From positions 372,001-436,000 of the forward strand of contig JANUWF010003366.1 in the NCBI GenBank assembly GCA_026120185.1: a stretch of 64,000 nucleotides of DNA. The letters are read 5' to 3'. Positions within the stretch are counted from its first letter, which is position 1. Every line of letters begins with the position of its first letter. Origin of the DNA: Voacanga thouarsii (lineage: Eukaryota; Streptophyta; Magnoliopsida; Gentianales; Apocynaceae). The translations under genes and the position numbers were made by a program. The notes beneath the pieces are model-generated. The model saw only the letters and a program-made list of their open reading frames with translations, had not been told where the DNA came from and ran no database searches. Below, piece by piece: positions 33,811 to 42,871 of the stretch.

Positions 33811-35092
33811 ATCCTTAGACTTGAGATCTCCAAGGTACTTTGTTTGCTGGGCCTTACACTTTGATTCCAATCTCTGGAGCTCGATCGAGGGCCGCCTATG
33901 GGATGGATATTGGGTACATGGTAAGGTAAACGAAAGTAGTTGAGAGGGTCAATAAAGGATTCACCACTCCTAATAATAGGGGCGAATATCTCACGGCAAA
34001 TTGTAGGAATTACTACTCGAAAGTCCTTGGCCAAGGCAATTGTGTATTGGAAACAGTTCCAATTGATACACATCTAGAGTAGTAGGTTCCTGGTACAAGT
34101 ACTATTGTATTCGGGCCAAAATTAATTCTGGAGGGAGTTAGCACTAATTCTGTACTCCAAATCGAATGAGATATTATATGGTGAAAGGAGTTAATTGCAC
34201 TGAAATTTGTTATTGAAGGGTTCATGTCAAGCCACTTGACTTCTTGGACTCTTGGGTGGTCATGATGTGTTGCTAAATACCCTTCATGATCAGGGAATAT
34301 GGGTTTATGAATTGATGAATTAATAAACCAATCCTGATTAGAATTTTTGGGATTAATTCTAATTAATTATGGATTATTAATCTCAAAGACGTTTAGATTA
34401 ATTCATGTTCGCTACCAATTGACTGGGAAACCTATTAGATCACGCACAATAGATGATTATATACTCAAGATGTTATTTGATAACATTGCGGGGTTGATTG
34501 AGTGAAAGAAAAGTTGTTGTGGATAAATTATAATTAGTTATAATATGTGGTTCATATTGTAATTAAGAAAACTTAATGTTTCCAATCACAATCAGGGAAT
34601 TCTAACTGTTTTAGAATTCTCAATTTGGAGCATTTTTTAGTAGATTTTCGTGTGATATATGGTACTAATATACACAAAATTGCAAGAAAAAAAAGTTAGA
34701 CGAAATTGACTCCAAAATCCTAGGGCAACAAAACAACAGCTTCTTTTTCTCTCTGTCGATTTTGATCTTAAACCCTAGCCGCCATTAATTTTTACTAGCA
34801 CAGATATTTTGGTGCTTGAGTATTCCTCTGTGTGGATTACTATTAGAGATAATCACACTCTTTGATTATAGTGGGTAGACGTTCCACTCACGTGGAGGTT
34901 GATCACGAGGATTGCTGGATTACGTCTCAACTTGAAGAAGAAATTTTTGTTCTTCGGACGATCACGCCAAGGTAAAAGCTGTTACTTTTACCCTCATTAT
35001 GTCTTGTTTTCCACACATAGATGGGTTCTGGGATGGTATCTCGTTTTATTTTTCGCTGCGCCGTTTAGGATACGAGCCTGAGATTCCCAACA
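33811..35092 (+). mobile_element. Copia element 2, 3' LTR (5'-deleted)
   Basis: 1282 bp, matching 29516-30802 of the 5' LTR. CTTAGAC occurs on both sides of the deletion junction (33796-33802 and 33814-33820). The element ends ATTCCCAACA, followed by GGGCA. Confidence 0.9.
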
Positions 35093-35539
35093 GGGCACAA
35101 GAGTAGGATTACGATATTCCTGTCATGTCTCCTCAAGGACAATACCACTACTCTTCCCTAAAGCATACAAGGCCAAAAATATAGCATTCCTACACAAAAG
35201 TAAAATTTAATCATGCTAAAACTCCAATGATGGAATTTGAACCCAAGACCTCAAGAATTATTTCCAAAGCTCTACCTACTAAACCACAAAAACTCTTGTT
35301 CTTATTTTCTCTCCCAAATATTTTTCCTTTTTAATCCTCAATCTGTCTCTCTATTTTCACCTCAAGCAAAAATTATCATTTTGCCCTTCTTACTCAACAA
35401 GCACAAATAAGCCATCTAGGCCATAAACTACAAATCTAAAGCACATAAAATCATATAAAAATGTATTTATGCATGTAATAAAATATGATATACATCCCAA
35501 CCCCCTTACACTAAGGTTAGTTTCAACTGGGGTTTCACA
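35093..35539 (-). mobile_element. Tekay-like element 1, 3' LTR, remaining part
   Basis: Continues the LTR after the Copia element and its GGGCA duplication. It includes the tRNA-like segment (35228-35295) and ends GGTTTCACA, the reverse of the TGTGAAACC start. Confidence 0.9.
35228..35295 (-). other. tRNA-like segment in element 1, 3' LTR
   Basis: Minus strand reads TTTGTGGTTTAGTAGGTAGAGC and, later, GGGTTCAAATTCCATCA. One of the two LTR copies of the same element; compare 46840-46906. Confidence 0.6.
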
Positions 35540-35552
35540 TCTTCCCCTCCTT
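35540..35552 (-). other. Polypurine tract of Tekay-like element 1
   Basis: The sense strand reads AAGGAGGGGAAGA directly before the LTR start TGTGAAACC. The same tract precedes the LTR at 58063. Confidence 0.85.
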
Positions 35553-35646
35553 AGAAGAATTTCATCCCAAAATTCAAGCATACCTCTATTTTAGATCGGG
35601 ATACTTCCGTTTAACCCACCCTTCAAATTCCCTTGTGGCATCCTGC
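35553..35646 (-). pseudogene. Chromodomain C-terminal end of element 1 (split off)
   Basis: The minus strand reads DATREFEGWVKRKYPDLK followed by a stop (at about 35585), the typical end of a chromodomain in this group. It continues the frame that breaks off at 37549, the two halves being parted by the Copia solo LTR. Confidence 0.75.
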
Positions 35647-37548
35647 TGTTGGGTATCTCATGCATATCATATACGGCGCTGCAGAAAAATAAAAACAAGA
35701 CACCACCCAAGATCTTTATATGTGTGGAAAACAAGACATATATATATAAAACAAAGAAACAAAGATACAACTTTTACCTTTCTTTGTTTGTGTGGAAAAT
35801 AAAATTTTCCTTCTTTGAGTAAGATAGTTGTGGCGCGATCAAGCAATCCTCTTGAAGAGTTGCCACAAGAGTTGTATGTCCAACCAATATAATCACAGAG
35901 TGTGATTATCTCTAACAGAGATCCACACAGAGGATCTCACACAAGCACCAAAATTTTCTGTGCTAGCAGAAAACAGCAACGGTGGCTGGGGTTTTTCTTT
36001 CTTGTTCTACTTCATAAGCAAAACCAGAGAAAAAAGAAGAAGAGTCTTGGATTCCTCTTGGAAGAAGCCACACGAGAGAGAGAGAGTGATGCACACTAGA
36101 GAACATGAAGATCATATCCCCATTGTTCTCTTGAAATGATACCTAACACACATTATTTCATGTACGTTGATAAAAATGAGTATGGGCACCCATTCCTTCT
36201 TGTGTGCCCTTTTGTTGCTTTTTTTATAACTTCTTGTTCAACAATAAAACCACTTTGATTATATCTCATATAACCAAAAGCCTATACAAAAACCATATTT
36301 GAGAATTTCCAAACAATTCTCCAATTGCAATTAGAACCCATCAAGTTCTCAGAATTATAAATTGGCCCATCAATTATAACTAATTGTAATTTGGCCACAT
36401 CAACCTCTCTTTCTTGTAATAAATCCCACTATGTTATCAAATAACATCTTAAGTATATATTCCTCTTTTGTGTGTGACCTATTAGGTTTCCCGGTCAATT
36501 GGTAGCGAACATAAATTAATCCAAACGTCTTGGAGATTAATAATCCTTAATTTATTAGAATTAATCCTATTAATTCTAATCAGGATTGGTTTATTAATTC
36601 ATCAATTAAGAAACCCATATTCCCAGATCATGAGCGGTATCTAGCAACACATCATGACCACCCAAAAGTCCAGGAAATCAAATAGCTTGACATGAACCCT
36701 TCAATAACAAACTTCAGTGCAATTAACTCCTTTCACCATACAATATCTCATTCGGTTTGGAGTACAAAATTAGTGCCAACTCCCTCCAGAATTAATTTTG
36801 GCCCGAATACAATAGTACTTATACTAGGAACCCACTACTCTAGATGTGTATCAATTGGAACTGTTTCCAATACACAATTGCCTTAGCCAAGGACTTTCGA
36901 GTAGTAATTCCTACAAGTGGCCGTGAGATATTCGCCCCTACTATTAGGAGTGGTGAATCCTTTATTGACCATCTCAACTACTTTTGTTTACCTCACAATA
37001 TACCCAATATCCATCCCATACGTGGCCCTCGATCGAGCTCCAGAGATTGGAATCAAAGTACAAAGCTCAGCAAATAAAGTACCTTGGAGATCTCAAGTCT
37101 AAGGATACTTGCACATTTGCTATATTGAGATTATATCACTGGCACTAAATAGTTATCCATGTGACTATCTCAAAGCTAGGTCATCCAATGAACTTGTTCC
37201 ATTAACAAGCATCTATGTATTAACTTTGAGTATCTCAATACTCACGGTTATGAGAACCACCGCCTGATCAAGATTAGGATGTCTTAACACATGCTAGTCT
37301 TAACGCATTAATGATGTCCTATCTCATTAATACTATGACTAGGAACTATTTATGTACTAACACTATATAGTGTAGTAGGTTTCTCATATCATGATTTCCT
37401 TAACAAAGTGTCGTACTAGGGACTTTATCTAACAGTTATATTACTAAAAAATAATCAAAAGAAACTATAAGTTAAATAATGCCTTTTATGAAATAAAATG
37501 TGTCATATACAACTTACAAGTGATTGTCTCTAGGGCACAACACTAACA
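35647..37548 (-). mobile_element. Copia solo LTR inside the chromodomain
   Basis: About 1.9 kb, reading TGTTGGGTATCTCA at the left and CACTAACA at the right, thus a minus-oriented LTR of the same family as 14683-16412. It is flanked by CCTGC (35642-35646) and CCAGC (37549-37553), a target duplication with one mismatch. No internal region is present. The plus-strand frames 36692-37102 are family-wide LTR frames, not genes. Confidence 0.9.
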
Positions 37549-38011
37549 CCAGCGTGCCATGATGCTCCCACTGAACTTTGACCATCGGTATCTGCTTGTT
37601 CCAAAGATTCTTAATAGTGTGGTCCAATATTCGTACTGGCTTCTCCACAGAGCTCAGATTAGGTTGCAACACCAATGTCTCATTATTCAGAATATGACCG
37701 GGATTGACATTGTACTTCTTCAGCTGCGACATATGGAACACATCGTGAATTCCCGTCAACCCATCTGGCAGGTCCAATCGGTATTCTACCGGTCCAATCC
37801 TTTCCTTTATTGGGAATGGCCTCAAATACCTCGGATTTAGCTTTCCACCATTCAGATGCTTTAAGATTCCCCTATTCGGCGCTAATCTCAAAAATACACT
37901 GTCCCCGACTTGAAACTCCAATTCTCTCCACCGGTTGTCTGCATAGCTCTTCTGTCGGCTTTGAGCCGCATTCAACCTTTCCCTAATCAATTTTACTTTA
38001 TTCAACATCTC
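37549..38011 (-). pseudogene. Integrase C-terminus (GPY/F-like) and chromodomain start, element 1
   Basis: Open minus-strand frame. It reads 'QSRQKSYADNRWRELEFQVGD' (about 37955-37895), 'LRPFPIKERIGPVEYRLDLP' (37825-37770), the GPY/F-type module of chromodomain integrases, 'IHDVFHMSQLKKY', and then the chromodomain entry 'PVRILDHTIKNLWNKQIPMVKVQWEHHGT' -like sequence ending at 37554. The chromodomain is thought to steer integration to marked chromatin. Beyond that the frame reads into the Copia solo LTR, so the last dozen residues of the open frame are not native. Confidence 0.85.
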
Positions 38012-38985
38012 CTAGACACAGACTTCTCTGGTTCTGCTTACGTAACCATCTTCTGACCAACTCCAATACAACTGTACCTGACACTTGCGCCAATACAAAG
38101 CCTCATATTGTGCCATCACAATTGAAACTTTGTAGCTATTATTATATGACAGCTCTGCATACGGTACACACTCTATCCAGTTGTCCCTGAAATCCAGAAC
38201 ACAGGCTCTCAGCATATCTTCCAATATCTGAATAACCTTTTTTGATTGCCCATCAGTCTGTGGATGCGTCGTCGTACTGAATTTCAGACGCGACCCCATT
38301 ACTTCTTGGAACTTTCCCCAAAATCAAGATGTAAACCTTAGGTCTCGATCATACATGATACTTGAAGGTACTCCATGCAGTTTAACTACTTCTCAAACAT
38401 AAGTCTGAGCCAACTTTACCATAGAGTCTCTCACATTCACCGGCATGAAATAGGTTGATTTGGTCAGTCAATCCACTACTACCCATATGGCGTCCTTGAC
38501 ATGGGAAGTCCGATGACAAAATCCATGGTCACCTCCTCCCACTTCCATTCCGGTACTAGTAATGGTTGCAATAGTCCCGCTAACTTCTTGTGCTCCGCCT
38601 TAACTTTCTAGCAGGTGAGACAGGTCGAGATATACTTGACCACATCCCTCTTCAGTCTGGGCCACCAATAGGCTCTCTTCATATCCTAGTACATCTTGAC
38701 CTCCCCCGAATGAATGGTGTACTTGCTCTTGTGTGCCTCTTCTAGAATTTTGCCCTTAAGTTGCTGCTCTCCGGGTACACACAACCGATCCCAGAAATGC
38801 AAAACTCCCTCTTCATCTTGACAAAATTCACTGCCTTGTCGCTTGAGCTCCGAGTCCTTGAAAAGCTGAAATTTGGCATTGCTTTGTTGAGCTTCGACGA
38901 TTTCCCGTCTTAAATTCGGTACCAACTTCAGGCTGCTTACAACGATTCTCTTCTCTTGCACTTCCACCCTTCTGTCCGACACTTC
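38012..38985 (-). pseudogene. Integrase zinc-binding and catalytic core, element 1 (broken)
   Basis: Minus strand: spacer 'FWDRLCVPGEQQLKGKILEEAHKSKYTIHSGEVKMY' -like block with the two zinc His (about 38790-38690), 'TCLTCQ'-like Cys pair in shifted or stopped frame near 38630, 'WVVVD' with the first catalytic Asp (about 38480, followed by a stop one transition from Arg), 'YDRDLRFTS' with the second Asp (about 38360-38330), then 'THPQTDGQSKKVIQILEDMLRAC' (38270-38200). The third catalytic position, normally Glu in the S-E-R motif, is Lys. At least one frameshift and several stops. Confidence 0.85.
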
Positions 38986-39624
38986 CTAAACCACTTGAAT
39001 TTCCTGCACTCTTAGCCTGCCCATACCGACTTTTCTGATCAATGCATCAGCTACAACATTAGCTTTCCCGGGATAGTAATTGATCGGGCAATGGTACTCC
39101 TCCAAAAATTCCATCCATATTTGTTGCCTCAAATTCAGATCCTTCTGAGTGAAGATGTACTGCAGACTCTTGTGGTCGGTGAACACTTCATACTCTGCTT
39201 CGTACAGGTAGTGTCGCCATTTCTTTAAGACGAACACAATGGCTGCTAGCTCCAGATCGTGAGTAGGGTAGTTGACTTCATGAGCTCTCAACATCCAAGA
39301 AGCATAAGCGATCACCTTCTGGTCTTGCATCAATACTGCTCCCAATTCTTCTTTCGAGGCATCGGTATACAGTGCGTAAAGCTTATCTTCCTTTAGCAGA
39401 CTCAATACTAGCACTATGATCAGTCATCGCTTCAATTCCTGGAAACTCTTCTCACACTTCTCATTCCATACAAATGGAATATCTTTTCTCAGTAGTAGTG
39501 TCATAGGCGATGCGAGCGTTGAAAATCCTTTGATGAATCTCCTATAGTAACCAGCCAATCCCAGGAAGCTTCGAATCTTGATGATAAGCTTCGAATCTCG
39601 ATGATGTTCTCCGATTACTTCCAA
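38986..39624 (-). pseudogene. RNase H and RT-RNase H connection, element 1
   Basis: Minus strand. The connection has 'SFLGLAGYYRRFIKGFSTLASP' (about 39585-39520). RNase H has '[15 protein letters not shown]' (39372), '[18 protein letters not shown]' (39260), '[11 protein letters not shown]' (39185) and 'VVADAL' (39055), the four acidic positions in order. The frame holds from 39624 to 38986 with a break near 39420. A 20-bp tandem duplication at 39566-39605 shifts it from the RT frame. Confidence 0.85.
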
Positions 39625-40616
39625 TCTGACACTGCCTCAACCTTTGCCGGGTCCACCTTAATTCCCTCATTGCTCACCACATGGCCAAGGAATGCTACAC
39701 TGTATACCCAGAATTCACACTTGCTAAACTTGGCGTACAACTTATGCTCCAACAGCTTCTCCAACACGAGCTTTAGATGCTCTGCATGCTCCTTCGGACT
39801 TTTGGAGTAAATTAGAATGTCGTCGATAAAGACCACCACGAACTTGTCCAAATAGGGTCGGAACACCCGATGTATCTAATCCATGAATACTGTTGGAGCA
39901 TTGGTCACCTCGAACGGCATTACTACTAACTCATAGTGCCCGTATTTGTTGTTGAAGGCCTTCTTGGGGATATCCTCCTCTTTGATCCACACTTAGTAGT
40001 ACCCTTACCTCAGGTCTAATTTGGAGTAGCAACTGGATCTTTGCAACTGGTCCAACAACTCATCAATCAGCGGTTGGGGATACTTGTTCTTGATCATCAA
40101 GTTGTTCATACCCCGATAGTCGATGCATAGCCTTAGAGTCCCGTCCTTCTTCTTCACGAACAGTACAAGTGCTCCCCAGGGCGACGTGCTAGGTCTGATG
40201 TAGCCTTGCCCCACTAACTTTTCCAACTGTTCCTTCAGCTCTGCCAGTGCCATCCGGTACGGGGTTCGAGATACTGGTTCTGCTCTCAAAACTAGGTTAA
40301 TAGTGAATTCCATTTCCTGGCTAGGAGGTAGAGAAGTAAATTCCGCTGGGAACACGTCAGGAAAATCCTTCACTACTTCAGTGTCCTTCAGAATGCACTG
40401 GTCCTTCAGCTTATTTATCACGTAAGACAGGTACCCTTGACATCCTTGCCTCAGCAATTTTTGGGCCTTAGCCCCCGCTATCAAATACTTTAATTCCCTT
40501 ACCTTCTTGCCATCAAACTCCAACACATCACAACCCGGTCTAATGAACTGGACTGATTTATTCTTACAGCCTACCCTTGCCCCATACTTGGCTAACCAGT
40601 CCATTACCAATATCAA
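39606..40616 (-). pseudogene. pol: Reverse transcriptase, element 1 (in-frame stops)
   Basis: Minus strand. '[14 protein letters not shown]' (about 40360), '[16 protein letters not shown]' (40145-40100), '[14 protein letters not shown]' (40085-40045), 'YSKLDLR' with the first catalytic Asp (about 40025-40005), then '[19 protein letters not shown]' with the Asp pair (about 39845-39790). Frame 40616 to 39615 is one register with stops at about 40005, 39990 and 39880. It follows the protease at the correct distance. Confidence 0.9.
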
Positions 40617-40625
40617 ATCATAATC

Positions 40626-40979
40626 CTAAATATCTAATACTATTAAATTTCCCTCCAGACTTTCTCTCTCCACATCAATTTTACAATTTTTCACGTACCG
40701 ATCCGCTTGTACCAGTTTCCCCAAAGGTGTGCTTACCACTAAGGTAAAAGGTAGCTCTACTCCATCCCAACCCAAATGACTTGCACAAATATTGTTTAAA
40801 TGGGAATGAGTAGAGCCAGGATCTATCAATGCATTAACAGGACGTCCTTGGATAGTAAACATACCTTCCACAACTGCTACATTGGTCCCAACCTCCTCTC
40901 TGTTGAGAGCGAATACTTTAGCTTTCATTTGTGGCTTCGGTGCTCCAGTCCCGGATACTCCCATGGTGTCGGCTCTATT
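40626..40979 (-). pseudogene. Aspartic protease, element 1
   Basis: Minus-strand open frame with 'IQGRPVNALIDPGSTHSHLN' (about 40855-40800). The catalytic D-S/T-G triad appears as D-P-G, which is common in Tekay/Del-type elements. Flanked by gag (upstream) and RT (ORF starting at 40616). The frame is nearly continuous with RT; only a short gap with a stop at 40626 parts them. The copy at 63798 has the same core. Confidence 0.8.
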
Positions 40980-42050
40980 GGGTCCCAGATTCTGCGTCAG
41001 AATTCCTTACCCGACTTAATGCAACTTAGGGCAGGCATTCTGTAGGTGGTTCGGGTCGCTGCAGTGATAACATTTCCTTTCACCACCCTTGGACCAATAG
41101 TTCTTCTCAGTGTGGCCTCTTTTTCCACACTACCGGCATGATGGAAGTTTCTGAGCAAGACCAACTGGTGTTGTCTGGGCTTGCTTTCCCTGGTTCAGCC
41201 ACCGTTGGTAGGAGGGGAGCTTGTTGGATTACTGCCCTTGGAAGTGTCCTTGCGGCTGCCTTGGCAGTTGGAAAGGCCTTGCCGCCATCCTGCTGCGATC
41301 CTCATTTTCGGTTCGGGTCGCTATGTCCACTGCTCCTGAATAAGTCATTGGTGGAGAAGGTGCCAATGCCCTCCTCAACTCCGGCCTTAGTCCCTTGACG
41401 AACTACCTCGTCCAATTCTGCTCGGTATCTAGTAATCTCTGGCAGTACTTGGACAGCTGGGTGAATCGTGCTACGTGCTGGGCCACCGACATGCCTCTCT
41501 GCTTCAGATTCTGAAATTCGTCCTCCCGCTTTTCCACTACCCACTAAGGTATGTACTCAGCTTTGAAGACTTCAACAAAGTTGGACCATGTCTATTCCTT
41601 CTCATTCGTTTCCCAGTCGTCTTAAATCCGCTGCCACCATGCCTGAGCTGGGCCTCTCAAACGGAATGCCGTGAATTTAACCATCTGCTCTTTGGTGTAC
41701 TGGAGCGTTACAAATATGTCCTCCATCTGCTTGATCCATTGCTCAGCCTTCTGGTCTTGCTCAACTTCGCCCAAGAAGATGGGTGGCTAAAACTTCAAAA
41801 ATCGCTCTAGCGCCTCATCTTCCCCCTTAGGGTTCCTCCGCTCGGTCAAGGTCTACAAAATCTCTGCCATCTAGCTAAATGCCTGACCTATCGACACATC
41901 TACCGATGCTTCAGACCCCATTACCATATCCGGATCACTCCCATTACCCCGGTTAGGCGATTGCGTCTGAGTTGTCTCAACTTTCGGTGCCACATGATCG
42001 GCTTCCGGAACCCTTCTGCCTGATGAAATTGCACGGCGCTTGGGTGCCAT
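40980..42050 (-). pseudogene. gag: Gag with zinc knuckle, element 1 (several stops)
   Basis: The start ATG at 42050 gives MAPKRRAISSGRRVPEA, matching MAPRRHTATSSRRVPE of the copy at 62693. Capsid landmarks: 'NPKGEDEALERFLKF' (about 41845-41795), 'EQWIKQMEDIF' (41745-41710) and 'AFRLRGPAQAWWQR' (41675-41625). A CCHC knuckle lies at about 41125-41065. Stops at about 41882, 41862 and 41789 fit Gln to stop transitions; other shifts follow. Confidence 0.85.
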
Positions 42051-42310
42051 TCTAAACCATACCCCAAATGTTAAGTGTATGCATTTAAGGGTTAAATCAT
42101 TTTAGTTGAGCATATATTTATAGTCAGATATAAGTAAAAGGAAATCAGATGCAAGTTTTGTCTAAAGAATTGCCAATAAATTCTCCTTCAAATATTGATT
42201 TGCATAAATTCAAAATTTTGATAGAAAACAACATTAGAAATCCTTAAGATAAAAATTCACGAAAAACAATAAATAAATAAACATCTTAAATCAAAATAAC
42301 TCCTAGTCCT
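42051..42310. other. Spacer between accessory ORF and gag, element 1
   Basis: AT-rich, no gene seen. The matching spacer in element 2 is 62423-62692 and of similar length. Confidence 0.6.
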
Positions 42311-42775
42311 TTAGTCCTCTTCAGAATACTCATCATCAGCCTCATACAACCATTCCCCAGAGTTCTTAGAAAAATCTATCCCAACCCCACTGCCAAACCC
42401 CTCCATTGGCTCCTTGCCAGGGCGCCTAGAACACTCCCCAAGCTCAATTCGGCTGGGAGGAGCAATGAAAGAAGGCCTAGGCAGAGACGCATAATCTATC
42501 TCTCCCGAGTCATCACTATCCACTGACAAATCCACTATGAGATTAAGAAGGTGGGGTACATGCTCCACGGCTATCACCTCATCTTCACTGTCAGAGCTTA
42601 TGTCTATCACTGGGATTGGGGGTGGCTCATGGATCGTGACCTCATCATCACTGCTATCCTCCAAAGGAATAACTGGCTGAGGAGCAGGCTGGGGAACTAG
42701 AAGGTCTTCTAGGTAAATGGGAATAGGAGGATGCCACTGCTGCCCCTTCCTCGCGGTTCTAAGAATTATAACCAT
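42311..42775 (-). CDS. Accessory acidic protein with three SUMO-interacting-like motifs (intact)
   Basis: 154-residue ORF between PBS and gag, not part of the standard gag-pol set. It starts at the ATG directly after a splice-acceptor-like TTTATACTGTAG|G. The N-terminus is basic (RTARKGQQ, residues 6-13), then Pro-rich. Three repeats follow about 21-24 residues apart: VIPL + EDSSDDE (35-45), VIDI + SSDSEDE (56-66) and IVDL + SVDSDD (80-89). Each is a short hydrophobic run followed by acidic/Ser residues, the known pattern of SUMO-interacting motifs with phosphorylatable Ser. A conserved tail holds a basic RRPGK patch, GFGSG and an acidic end (DDEYSEED). A homologue lies at 61934-62422. Open although gag and pol of the same element are broken. 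I do not know a named family; the SUMO reading is inference. An alternative is a plain acidic disordered linker or transcription-activator-like protein. Confidence 0.75.
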   Translation of the reverse strand: MVIILRTARKGQQWHPPIPIYLEDLLVPQPAPQPVIPLEDSSDDEVTIHEPPPIPVIDISSDSEDEVIAVEHVPHLLNLIVDLSVDSDDSGEIDYASLPRPSFIAPPSRIELGECSRRPGKEPMEGFGSGVGIDFSKNSGEWLYEADDEYSEED

Positions 42776-42859
42776 CCTACAGTATAAACAAGATAGGTTA
42801 GATAAAGATTTAGTCTTAAATAAATAGAACATATACTATCAATAATTGCCTAAACCTAG

Positions 42860-42871
42860 TCTCTGATACCA
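42860..42871 (-). other. Primer-binding site, initiator Met-tRNA type (element 1)
   Basis: The minus strand reads TGGTATCAGAGA two bases after the LTR end. It matches the plant initiator Met-tRNA complement. Confidence 0.85.

Larger units (their letters stand above)
29077..35092 (+). mobile_element. Copia element 2, internally deleted, TSD GGGCA
   Basis: 5' LTR (29077-30802), Met-tRNA type PBS, long leader, gag, zinc knuckle, protease, then a direct jump into the 3' LTR at 33811. Perfect 5-bp duplications GGGCA at 29072-29076 and 35093-35097. Integrase, RT and RNase H are missing together with about 435 bases of the 3' LTR. The two LTRs are nearly identical where both are present (for example 30041-30360 against 34323-34640), which points to a recent insertion. 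Confidence 0.95.

Noticed and set aside
36692..37102. Repeated 60-70 codon frame beginning MNPSITNF in Copia LTRs
   Set aside because: Occurs in all LTRs of the family (15337, 29737, 34013, 36692) by descent, on the strand opposite to transcription, with no recognisable domain.
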